Below, piece by piece: positions 1 through 7,144 of a stretch of 20,451 bases of DNA. Source of the DNA: Acidimicrobiia bacterium (GTDB lineage: Bacteria > Actinomycetota > Acidimicrobiia > Acidimicrobiales > Bin134); the NCBI GenBank assembly GCA_009843565.1, contig VYDF01000136.1, positions 1 through 20,451 of the forward strand, given 5' to 3'. The stretch's first letter is position 1. Each line of letters opens with the position of its first letter. The translations under genes were made by a program, and so were the position numbers. The notes under the pieces are model-generated. The model did no database searches and was not told the origin of the DNA. It worked only from the letters and a program-made list of their open reading frames with translations.

Positions 1-2
1 GC

Positions 3-89
3 GGTTGGTTGACCCACCACCTTCCCGCCCGCACCGAGGAACAGGAAGAAATCCGACTCCGCGCCCAGGCCGAGGCCGAAGCTCGCTGA
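3..89 (+). CDS. 3' end of an unidentified protein (partial)
   Basis: An open frame enters from the left edge and stops at a TGA (87-89), leaving 28 residues. The tail is strongly charged, with alternating Glu, Arg, Gln and Ala, as in a C-terminal helix or coiled coil. Codon third positions are mostly G or C, like the neighbours. It converges on rsgA, leaving a 53-base gap. The family cannot be told from this fragment, and chance openness of so short a frame is possible. Confidence 0.4.
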   Translation, partial: GWLTHHLPARTEEQEEIRLRAQAEAEAR

Positions 90-142
90 GCCGACAAGCC
101 GACCCCGGCGGCCTGCCCACCTGAAATCAGGTTCGGAACAAG

Positions 143-1114
143 CTACCTGCGCCGTCGTCGGGCCCGGTCGAGGTCTTGGTCGGCAAGTTCCTCGGCCAGC
201 TCCAAGTAGCGCCGGAGCCGACCCTCATCCACGTTGCCCGCCACCGCACAGCCGGGCTGGCCTTGGTGCCAGCAGTCTTCAGCAAAGCGGCACTCATGGT
301 CGAGGTCGTCGATCTCGGCGTAGGCCGCGGCCAATCCCTCCCATGCATCCCACGGCCCCACGGCTCGGATGCCGGGCGTGTCCACGATTGATCCTCCGCC
401 GGGCAGGGCGATGAGACGCCGGGCGATGGTGGTGTGACGGCCCCGGGCGTCTCCTGCCCGCACTTCCTGGGTGGCCTGGACTTCGGCTCCCACCAAGGCG
501 TTGATGAGCGTGGACTTGCCCACACCTGACGGCCCCAGCAACGCCAGAGTGCGGCCCCCCTCCAGCAGGGCGGTCAGGTTGTCGAGACCCTCGCCCCTCA
601 GCGCGGCGGTGACCACCACCGTCGCCCCTGGGGCGAGGTTGGCGGCCTTTTCGGCATCGCGCTCAGGATGGCGGCGAAGATCGGCCTTGGCCAGGATCAC
701 CGCAACCGCTGCCCCCGACTGCCAGCCCACCACGCAGAAGCGCTCGAGCTGGGCCGGATTGATGCGCCGATCGAGGCCGTGTACCACCCCTACGACATCA
801 GCGTTGGCCACCAGCGTCTGGGGACGGGCGTGCTCGGCCGGATCTCGCCTCACCACCAGCGTGCGTCGGTCCAGCACCTGTTCCACCGTGGGGATGTCAT
901 CGGGGTCGGGAACGACTGTGATCCAGTCGCCGGTCACCGGGGCCACATCATCCTGGGCCCGCTGGGAGTCGGAAGACACGCGGATCTGACCCTCGTCGGT
1001 CATCACCTCGCACTCGCCCCGGTCCACCTGCACCACCCGGCCCAGTCGTCCTTCCTGGCCCTGGGCCAGATCCCGCCACCGTTGGTCGGCGCCCAGGGCC
1101 TCCAGCGGCGTCAT
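143..1114 (-). CDS. rsgA: Small-subunit ribosome biogenesis GTPase RsgA
   Basis: RsgA is a circularly permuted GTPase that binds the 30S subunit late in assembly and checks maturation of the decoding region. In this 323-residue protein an OB-like N-terminal region (about 20-95) is followed by the permuted GTPase motifs: G4 as AKAD (142-145), then the P-loop GPSGVGKST (194-202), then G3 DTPG (245-248). The G4-G1-G3 order is diagnostic. The C-terminal zinc site is present as C275, C281, H283 and C289 (the family C-x(n)-C-x-H-x5-C pattern). It ends in a run of arginines. It lies 18 bases downstream of the metallo-beta-lactamase-fold gene on the same strand, so the two are probably co-transcribed. 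No strong Shine-Dalgarno sequence is seen before the ATG, consistent with coupling. Confidence 0.95.
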   Translation of the reverse strand: MTPLEALGADQRWRDLAQGQEGRLGRVVQVDRGECEVMTDEGQIRVSSDSQRAQDDVAPVTGDWITVVPDPDDIPTVEQVLDRRTLVVRRDPAEHARPQTLVANADVVGVVHGLDRRINPAQLERFCVVGWQSGAAVAVILAKADLRRHPERDAEKAANLAPGATVVVTAALRGEGLDNLTALLEGGRTLALLGPSGVGKSTLINALVGAEVQATQEVRAGDARGRHTTIARRLIALPGGGSIVDTPGIRAVGPWDAWEGLAAAYAEIDDLDHECRFAEDCWHQGQPGCAVAGNVDEGRLRRYLELAEELADQDLDRARRRRR

Positions 1115-1132
1115 CGGATCACGATCATGGGG

Positions 1133-2062
1133 TCACTTTGCCCATTGCTCCCGAAGAAGGGCGGCGTCGGCCATGGCGGCCCCTGTGTGGTAGGAGTCGT
1201 CCCATGCACCGCCGTTGAGCTCCTTGTAGGCCCGGTGCACGTTGTAGGCCAGCCGCCAAGGCTCGTTCCACGATGCGTATTGGCCGGGGTCGATGGACTG
1301 GCAGGCTTGAGAGGTGGTCCGTCCCGCGGCGTGGTGGGCCGACGCCTCCTCCCACACGTACTCCAGGTATTCCCGCATGGCCCGCACTCCAGCGGTATCG
1401 CACAGGGGGCCGTGGCCCGCCACCACCGTCTCCGGGGCCATCGCTTCGATGGCCTCCAGCGCCTCCACCCAGGCCTGGTGGGTCCCCTCCCAACCGATGG
1501 GGGTGCAGAGATGGAACACAACATCGCCGGCGAACACCACGCCCTGGTCGGGAACGCTGACGATCAGGTCGCCCGCGGTGTGGGCCGGCCCCACATAGAG
1601 GATCTCCACCTCTAGCCCGCCAAGATCGAGTTGCAGGTCGCCATCGATCACCCGGTTGGGGGGCACGAGCTCCACATCGTCGAAGTGGAAATCCCGGAAC
1701 GCCTCGGCAATGTCGGCCAGGTGCGGAGGGGGACTCTCCATGGCGGCCATGGATGCGGCCTGAGCGGGCGTGAACTCGTCGAACCGCTCAGCGCAGCCGG
1801 TGTGGGCGATGATCTCGGCCTCCTCGAAGATCTTGTTCCCCCAGCAGTGGTCGCCGTTGTGATGGGTGTTCACCACTCGGGTCGGGGTCTCGGGGTGCAC
1901 CTCGGCGTAGAGATCGGCCATTTGGGCGGTGAGCTTCTGGTCGTAGAGGGTGTCGACCACCAAGCCGCCCCCGGCCGCGATGAAGCCCGAATTGCTCCAG
2001 CCCAAGCCCCGGTCGGGCTGCAAGCAGGCATACAAATGAGTGCCGATTGGCACGAGTTCCAT
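1133..2062 (-). CDS. Metallo-beta-lactamase-fold hydrolase with variant metal motif
   Basis: A 309-residue protein of the MBL-fold superfamily, whose members hydrolyse esters, lactones or thioesters with one or two metal ions. The core metal motif reads T66-H-H-N-G-D-H72, followed by H161 (PAHTAGD), D180 (FAGD) and H217 (AGHGP). The usual second histidine of HxHxDH is Asn69; H67, D71, H72, H161, D180 and H217 are retained. The first 35 residues form the expected strand pair (SNSGFIAAGGG), and the C-terminal 80 residues are a helical extension. No signal peptide is visible. GGAG lies seven bases before the ATG. It is the first gene of a leftward pair with rsgA and divergent from the molybdopterin oxidoreductase. 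The substrate cannot be told. Confidence 0.88.
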   Translation of the reverse strand: MELVPIGTHLYACLQPDRGLGWSNSGFIAAGGGLVVDTLYDQKLTAQMADLYAEVHPETPTRVVNTHHNGDHCWGNKIFEEAEIIAHTGCAERFDEFTPAQAASMAAMESPPPHLADIAEAFRDFHFDDVELVPPNRVIDGDLQLDLGGLEVEILYVGPAHTAGDLIVSVPDQGVVFAGDVVFHLCTPIGWEGTHQAWVEALEAIEAMAPETVVAGHGPLCDTAGVRAMREYLEYVWEEASAHHAAGRTTSQACQSIDPGQYASWNEPWRLAYNVHRAYKELNGGAWDDSYHTGAAMADAALLREQWAK

Positions 2063-2083
2063 AATCCGGCTCCAAGTAGTGGG

Positions 2084-2113
2084 AGTATTGGCCCAAACAG
2101 CGGGAAATCACAA
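2084..2113 (-). promoter_or_regulatory. Possible promoter for the MBL-fold/rsgA pair
   Basis: On the minus strand TTGTGA (2113-2108) is followed after 18 bases by AATACT (2089-2084), resembling -35 and -10 hexamers, about 20 bases before the start codon. The match is partial and rests on inspection only. The divergent gap 2063-2173 must also hold the promoter of the rightward gene, for which I see no convincing hexamers. Confidence 0.3.
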
Positions 2114-2173
2114 TAGCCTTAGATCCACACAGCCGGATGAGGAACACCCGGCCTAGCTGATCGGAATGCAAGC

Positions 2174-3970
2174 ATGAGCGAATCCGAAGCGACTCCATCG
2201 ACTGAGCGGCGAGCGGCTATCTCGCCGCTTCAGGCGATTTCCGCCGGGATCGTGGCCGCTGGGGCCGCGTTGGGCCTGAGCGAGATTCTTTCGGGGTTGA
2301 GCCGCAAGATCCCGTCGCTGGTGGTCTCGGTGGCCGATGTGATCGTCGACAAAACGCCCGGAGATATTGCCCGCTGGTCGATCGAAAATCTGGGCAGCAA
2401 CCAGAAGCCGGCGCTGGTGTGGGGCATCATTGTGGTCTCGATCCTTCTCGGCGCGGTGCTGGGCTGGCCCTCCCGGAAGCGCTGGTGGGTGATGCCCGCT
2501 GGACTGGTGGTGTTCGCCGTGGTCGGTGGATGGGCTGCGGCCCGCAATCCCCTGTCGAGCGATGGTTTGGGATGGATGTCGGGGCTGTTGTCAGGTGCCT
2601 TCGGCATCGCGGTGTTCATGAGCCTCTACGCGCTGGCCCTGTTCTCCCGGTTTGGCGGCGGTGAAGAGCCTTCGGATGCCGAAGCCAGACCGGTGCCGAT
2701 GGTCGGCCGGGGCCGATTCAACGACCGGCGCCGCTTTGTAGGCGCAGTGGGCATTATGGCTGGGGCATCGTTGGCCGGCGGATTGCTTGGACGATGGCTG
2801 CGGCGGCGAGACACCGTGGAAGGGGCACGCGAAGGGGTTGCCGAAGCCCTTCAAGGACGCACAATTGCCACACCCACTGCCCGGGCCACTCCGGCGCCGA
2901 CCCAGCAGGCCGGAGCAGAGCCCGTGGAGTTGGACGCCACCCCAGGGGCGACACCTGAGGCAACGGCAGGCGCCGATCCAACCGCCGATCCCACCGCTGA
3001 TCCAACTGCCGAGGCAACTGCCGAAGCCACCCCATCAGTCACGGCCGAGCCACTACGGGAGCCCAACTTCGACTACATCGCCGGGATCGCTCCGCTGATT
3101 ACCCCCAATGAAGACTTCTACCTGATCGACACAGCGCTCTCGTATCCCCAGGTGGACCCCGCCGATTGGTCGCTGCGGATCCACGGCATGGTGGAGAGGG
3201 AGGTTGAGATCGGCTTCGAGGAACTGCTGGATCTGGGACTGGTCCGAGAGCAAGTGACCTTGTCGTGTGTGTCCAACAGCGTGGGCGGCAGCTTGGTGGG
3301 CAACGCCGAATGGGTGGGTGTGCCCCTGGCCACCGTGCTGGACCAGGCCGGAGTGCAGCCCGGCGCCACCCAAATCGTGGGTCGCTCGGTGGACCGGTGG
3401 ACCGCGGGCTTTCCCACCGCGGTGGCGCTCGACGGGCGGATAGCCATGGTGGCCGTGCAGATGAACGGCGAGCCGCTTCCCATTTCCCATGGCTTCCCGG
3501 CCCGCCTGGTAGTGGCCGGGCTCTACGGCTACGTGTCGGCCACCAAGTGGCTTTCCGACATCGAGCTCACCACCTGGGAGGCCTTCGACGGCTATTGGAT
3601 CCCCCGTGGTTGGTCGAAGGAGGGGCCGATCAAGACCCAGTCCCGCATCGATGTGCCCCGCAGAAGCTCAGTAATCGACCCCGGCCCCACCGCCATAGCC
3701 GGCGTGGCTTGGGCCCCCAGCCGGGCCATCGAGCGGGTGGAGGTGCAGGTAAACGACGAGGATTGGGTGGAGGCCGATCTCAGCCGGGAGACCACCATCA
3801 ACTCCTGGCGGCAGTGGATGGTGACGTGGAACGCCACCCCCGGCCGCCACATCGTACGAGTGCGGGCCACCGACGGCACCGGCACCACCCAGACTTCGGA
3901 GATCAGCAGACCGGCGCCCGATGGGGCCACCGGTTGGCACACCATCGAGGTGAGGGCTGACGACGCCTGA
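2174..3970 (+). CDS. Membrane-anchored molybdopterin-dependent sulfite-oxidase-family oxidoreductase
   Basis: A 598-residue protein. The N-terminal third is membrane-embedded, with hydrophobic segments near 20-38, 82-97, 106-123 and 135-158. A second region, DRRRFVGAVGIMAGASLAGG (184-203), looks like a twin-arginine signal and anchor. A low-complexity Ala/Pro/Thr/Glu linker (230-295) leads to the catalytic domain: a sulfite-oxidase Moco-binding fold (about 298-470) with the single Cys of LSCVSN (Cys365) as predicted Mo ligand, then a Mo-co dimerisation, Ig-like domain (about 485-596). The layout resembles the mycobacterial Rv0218-type proteins, so the catalytic domain is probably exported already folded and tethered outside the membrane. 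The substrate is unknown; sulfite is only one option. It stands alone, divergent from the MBL-fold gene, with no clear Shine-Dalgarno before ATG 2174. Confidence 0.9.
   Translation: MSESEATPSTERRAAISPLQAISAGIVAAGAALGLSEILSGLSRKIPSLVVSVADVIVDKTPGDIARWSIENLGSNQKPALVWGIIVVSILLGAVLGWPSRKRWWVMPAGLVVFAVVGGWAAARNPLSSDGLGWMSGLLSGAFGIAVFMSLYALALFSRFGGGEEPSDAEARPVPMVGRGRFNDRRRFVGAVGIMAGASLAGGLLGRWLRRRDTVEGAREGVAEALQGRTIATPTARATPAPTQQAGAEPVELDATPGATPEATAGADPTADPTADPTAEATAEATPSVTAEPLREPNFDYIAGIAPLITPNEDFYLIDTALSYPQVDPADWSLRIHGMVEREVEIGFEELLDLGLVREQVTLSCVSNSVGGSLVGNAEWVGVPLATVLDQAGVQPGATQIVGRSVDRWTAGFPTAVALDGRIAMVAVQMNGEPLPISHGFPARLVVAGLYGYVSATKWLSDIELTTWEAFDGYWIPRGWSKEGPIKTQSRIDVPRRSSVIDPGPTAIAGVAWAPSRAIERVEVQVNDEDWVEADLSRETTINSWRQWMVTWNATPGRHIVRVRATDGTGTTQTSEISRPAPDGATGWHTIEVRADDA
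2972..3031 (+). repeat. Tetrapeptide-coding tandem repeat in the linker
   Basis: Five successive 12-base units encode ADPT, ADPT, ADPT, AEAT, AEAT (residues 267-286 of the molybdopterin oxidoreductase). The units differ at synonymous positions, so the repeat is kept at protein level rather than being a fresh slippage product. It forms part of the flexible linker between membrane region and catalytic domain. Confidence 0.75.
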
Positions 3971-4023
3971 TTCCCCTTTGTGCCTTGGGGGAGTGATCCC
4001 ACCCGCCAGTAGATTTCCCGCAG

Positions 4024-5214
4024 ATGGATTTCGACCTCACCATTGCTGAGAGAGGCTTCCGCGACGAGGTGCGGACGTGGCTGGAGGAGCACCTGGTGGG
4101 GGAGTTCGCCGGGCTGCGGGGCCGGGGTGGTATGGGCCAAGAGGACATCCCCGCCGAGCAGCAGATTGCCTGGGAACGGGAGCTGGCCGGCGGCGGCTGG
4201 CTGGGCATCGACTTTCCCGCTCATTTGGGCGGTCGGGAGTGCAGCCTGTCGGAGCAGGTGCTGTTCCACCAGACCTATGTGGAGGCCCGAGCGCCGGGGC
4301 GGCTGCCCAACATGGGGGTCACGCTGCTGGGGCCCACACTGGTGGCCTACGGAACCACTGAGCAGCAGGAGCGGTTTGTGCCCCCGATCTTGTCGGGCGA
4401 CGAGTTCTGGTGCCAGGGCTATTCCGAGCCCAACGCCGGCTCGGACCTGGCCAACGTGGGCACCAAAGCAGTGCTCGACGGGGATCGGTGGGTGGTCAAC
4501 GGCCAAAAGATCTGGACCTCGCTGGCCCAGTACTCCCACTGGTGCTTTGTGGTGTGCCGCACCGACCCGGACTCGGCCCGCCATGCCGGGCTTTCCTACC
4601 TGCTGGTGCCCATGGACCAGCCGGGAATTGAGATCCGCCCCATCGTGCAGATCACCGGGGGAACCGAGTTCAACGAGGTCTTCTTCGACGACGCGGTGAC
4701 CGATGCCGATCTGGTGGTGGGCCAGCCCGGGCGGGGCTGGGAGGTGGCCATGGGCACGCTGGCCTTCGAGCGGGGGGCGTCCACGCTGGGCCAGCAGACC
4801 TATTTCCGCCAGGAGCTGGACGCACTGTTGGCCCAGGCGCAGGCCAACGGCACAGCGCACGATCTGGTGATCCGCCAGGAGCTGTCCCAGGCCTACGCCA
4901 CATTGGAGATCATGCGGTACAACAACCTGCGGATGCTCACGGTGGTGGACGCTGGCGGTGTGCCGGGGCCGGAGATGTCCATCGGCAAGCTGCTTTGGTC
5001 CAACTGGCACCGCTCGCTGGGCGAGCTGATGGTGGGAGTGCGGGGGGCGGACGCCATGGCAGTGTCGGCCGACGAGGGCGAGGCGTATTCGCTGGACTCC
5101 TGGCAGCGCACCTTCTTGTACAGCCGAGCCCACACCATCTATGCCGGGTCGAACGAGATTCAGCGGAACATCATCGGCGAGAGAGTTTTGGGATTGCCCC
5201 GCGAGCCGCGATGA
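4024..5214 (+). CDS. Acyl-CoA dehydrogenase (FadE-like)
   Basis: A 396-residue flavoprotein catalysing alpha,beta-dehydrogenation of an acyl-CoA, with electrons passed to ETF. It shows the N-terminal helical domain, the beta-domain signature YSEPNAGSDLAN (133-144), VNGQKIWTS (158-166), and the C-terminal FAD/CoA signature IYAGSNEIQRNIIGERVLG (372-390). The short- and medium-chain enzymes have a catalytic Glu in the YEG of that signature; here it is Ala374. The helix residue Glu249 (AFERG) sits where isovaleryl- and long-chain-type enzymes place their base, so the enzyme is probably active with the alternative Glu. Such YAG forms are common among actinobacterial FadE proteins. It is followed 27 bases later by the thiolase gene and so likely belongs to a beta-oxidation operon. 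The substrate chain is unknown. Confidence 0.92.
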   Translation: MDFDLTIAERGFRDEVRTWLEEHLVGEFAGLRGRGGMGQEDIPAEQQIAWERELAGGGWLGIDFPAHLGGRECSLSEQVLFHQTYVEARAPGRLPNMGVTLLGPTLVAYGTTEQQERFVPPILSGDEFWCQGYSEPNAGSDLANVGTKAVLDGDRWVVNGQKIWTSLAQYSHWCFVVCRTDPDSARHAGLSYLLVPMDQPGIEIRPIVQITGGTEFNEVFFDDAVTDADLVVGQPGRGWEVAMGTLAFERGASTLGQQTYFRQELDALLAQAQANGTAHDLVIRQELSQAYATLEIMRYNNLRMLTVVDAGGVPGPEMSIGKLLWSNWHRSLGELMVGVRGADAMAVSADEGEAYSLDSWQRTFLYSRAHTIYAGSNEIQRNIIGERVLGLPREPR

Positions 5215-5241
5215 TTTCAATCACAAGAACGAGGAGCAGCC

Positions 5242-6399
5242 ATGGCTGAGGCATACATCATCGACGCAGTGCGCACGCCGGTGGGACGACGGGGCGGCAG
5301 CCTCTCGCAGGTCCACCCGGCTGATTTGGGGGCCCACCCCATCACCGGACTGCTCGAGCGGACCGGTGTCGACCCGGCTGCGGTCGACGACGTGATGTAC
5401 GGCTGCGTTGACGCCCTCGGTCCCCAGGCCGGCGATATCGCCCGCACCGCCTGGCTGGCCGCCGGGCTGCCTGAACACGTTCCTGGGACCACCATCGACC
5501 GCCAGTGCGGATCGGCCCAGCAGGCCGTCCACTTCGCCGCTCAGGCGGTAATGGCCGGCGTGAACGACATGGTGGTGGCCGGTGGCGTGCAGAACATGAG
5601 CATGATCCCTATCGGCTCGGCCATGGAGGTGGCCCAGCACGTGGGGGTGGAAGACCCCGACCCCTTCACCGGCTCCGACGGCTGGGTCGATCGCTACGGC
5701 ACCCAGGAGGTGTCGCAGTTCCGGGGCGCTGAGCTGATCGCCGAGCACTGGGACATCAGTCGTGAGCAGATGGAGGAGTTTGCGCTGGCCAGCCACGAGC
5801 GGGCGGCCACCGCCACCGACGAGGGCCGGTTCGACAACGAGATACTTCCCCTGGCCGGCCTGGAGTTCGACGAGGGCATCCGGAGGGGCACCACCTTGGA
5901 GAAGATGGCCAGCCTGTCACCGCTGGCCGAGGGAGGGCGGCTGACCGCCGCGGTGTCCAGCCAGATCTCCGATGCGGGCTGCGCCATGCTGATCGCCGGA
6001 GAGCAGGCGGTGTCCGACCACGGGCTCAAGCCCCGGGCCCGCTTCCACCACATGTCGGTGCGGGGCGCCGATCCCATCTTCATGCTTACCGGCCCCATTC
6101 CGGCCACCGAATATGCACTGGCCCGTACCGGCATGACCATCGACGACATCGACCTGTTCGAATGCAACGAGGCTTTCGCCCCGGTGGTGCTGGCCTGGAT
6201 GGGCGAGCACGACGTGCCCCACGAGAAAGTCAACGTGAACGGCGGGGCCATCGCTTTGGGCCATCCTCTAGGGGCCACCGGTGCCCGGCTGATGACCACC
6301 CTGCTGAACGAGTTGGAACGCACCGGCGGCCGATACGGCCTGCAAACCATGTGCGAAGGCGGCGGCCAGGCCAACGTCACCATCATCGAACGCCTGTAG
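5242..6399 (+). CDS. Acetyl-CoA C-acyltransferase (thiolase, FadA-like)
   Basis: A 385-residue thiolase, degradative type by length and motifs, cleaving a 3-ketoacyl-CoA with CoA. All catalytic elements are present: nucleophile Cys89 in RQCGSAQQA, the NEAF loop (309-312), His341 in GGAIALGHPLGATGAR, and the second Cys371 in CEGGGQAN. The start is well supported by GAGGAG a few bases before ATG 5242. It lies 27 bases after the acyl-CoA dehydrogenase and 7 bases before the next SDR, so the three are almost certainly one operon supplying the first, third and last steps of a beta-oxidation cycle. The hydratase step could come from the convergent gene at 7141-8196. Confidence 0.95.
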   Translation: MAEAYIIDAVRTPVGRRGGSLSQVHPADLGAHPITGLLERTGVDPAAVDDVMYGCVDALGPQAGDIARTAWLAAGLPEHVPGTTIDRQCGSAQQAVHFAAQAVMAGVNDMVVAGGVQNMSMIPIGSAMEVAQHVGVEDPDPFTGSDGWVDRYGTQEVSQFRGAELIAEHWDISREQMEEFALASHERAATATDEGRFDNEILPLAGLEFDEGIRRGTTLEKMASLSPLAEGGRLTAAVSSQISDAGCAMLIAGEQAVSDHGLKPRARFHHMSVRGADPIFMLTGPIPATEYALARTGMTIDDIDLFECNEAFAPVVLAWMGEHDVPHEKVNVNGGAIALGHPLGATGARLMTTLLNELERTGGRYGLQTMCEGGGQANVTIIERL

Positions 6400-6406
6400 T
6401 CGGCGT

Positions 6407-7144
6407 ATGACCGAGTTCGCCGACAAGGTGGTGATCGTCACCGGCGCGGCCCGAGGCATAGGGCGGGCCGCCGCGGCTCAATTCGCCGGCGCCGGAGCGA
6501 CCGTGGTGGGGGCCGACCGGGATGTTGAAGCCTTGGAGGCGGTCGGGGAGCTCTCGCTGCGGCTGGGCGGTGACGTGGGCGACACTGCCGACGCCCACGC
6601 GATCATCGACGACACGCTTGCCGCGTTCGGACGTCTCGACGTGTTGGTGAACAACGCTGGTGTTTGGTTGCTCAAGCCCACTTCGGAGATCACTCCTGAG
6701 GAGTGGGACGACCAGCTCTCCACCAACCTTCGTTCGTTCTTCCTGCTCATTCGCCGGGCCTATCCCGCGATGGCCGAGGCCGGAGGCAATGTGGTGAACG
6801 TGGCTTCTATCGCCGCTCTGCGGTTCACCACGCCTCACGTGGCCTACGCATCGGCCAAAGCCGGGGTGATCGCCATGACCAGGGACTTGGCTGCCGAGTA
6901 TGCCCCCGACGTGAGGGTGAACGCGGTGGCCCCCGGCCCCATCGACACCATGCACCTCACTGCGTCGATGACGCCCGAAGAGAAGGCTGACTTCGGCCGC
7001 CGCTACCCACTGGGCCGCATGGGTGAACCCGAAGACGTGGCCCACGCCATCGTCTTTCTGGCCTCCCCCAAAGCCGCCTACATCACCGGCGCCACCCTCC
7101 CCGTCACCGGCGGCACCGAACTCGGCGTACCCAGTCTCTTCTAA
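6407..7144 (+). CDS. SDR-family NAD(P)-dependent oxidoreductase (3-hydroxyacyl-CoA dehydrogenase candidate)
   Basis: A 245-residue classical short-chain dehydrogenase/reductase. The Rossmann glycine motif TGAARGIG is at 12-19, an acidic residue at the end of beta-2 (Asp37) favours NAD(H), NNAG is at 82-85, and the catalytic set is Ser134, Tyr147 and Lys151. The C-terminus has the usual ITGATLPVTGG. It starts 7 bases after the thiolase stop, indicating co-transcription with it and the acyl-CoA dehydrogenase, so a 3-hydroxyacyl-CoA oxidation role is reasonable. Its TAA stop overlaps the TAG stop of the convergent hydratase gene by three bases. Confidence 0.92.
   Translation: MTEFADKVVIVTGAARGIGRAAAAQFAGAGATVVGADRDVEALEAVGELSLRLGGDVGDTADAHAIIDDTLAAFGRLDVLVNNAGVWLLKPTSEITPEEWDDQLSTNLRSFFLLIRRAYPAMAEAGGNVVNVASIAALRFTTPHVAYASAKAGVIAMTRDLAAEYAPDVRVNAVAPGPIDTMHLTASMTPEEKADFGRRYPLGRMGEPEDVAHAIVFLASPKAAYITGATLPVTGGTELGVPSLF

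Noticed and set aside
119..132. ACCTGAAATCAGGT as a terminator between the first partial gene and rsgA
   Set aside because: The stem is only 5 bp with a 4-base loop and no T-run; too weak to call.
3592..5220. A 542-codon open frame on the minus strand opposite the acyl-CoA dehydrogenase and the end of the molybdopterin oxidoreductase
   Set aside because: It is antisense to two genes with complete family motifs, has no recognisable domain, and is His/Gln/Pro-rich as expected from the complement of high-GC coding sequence.
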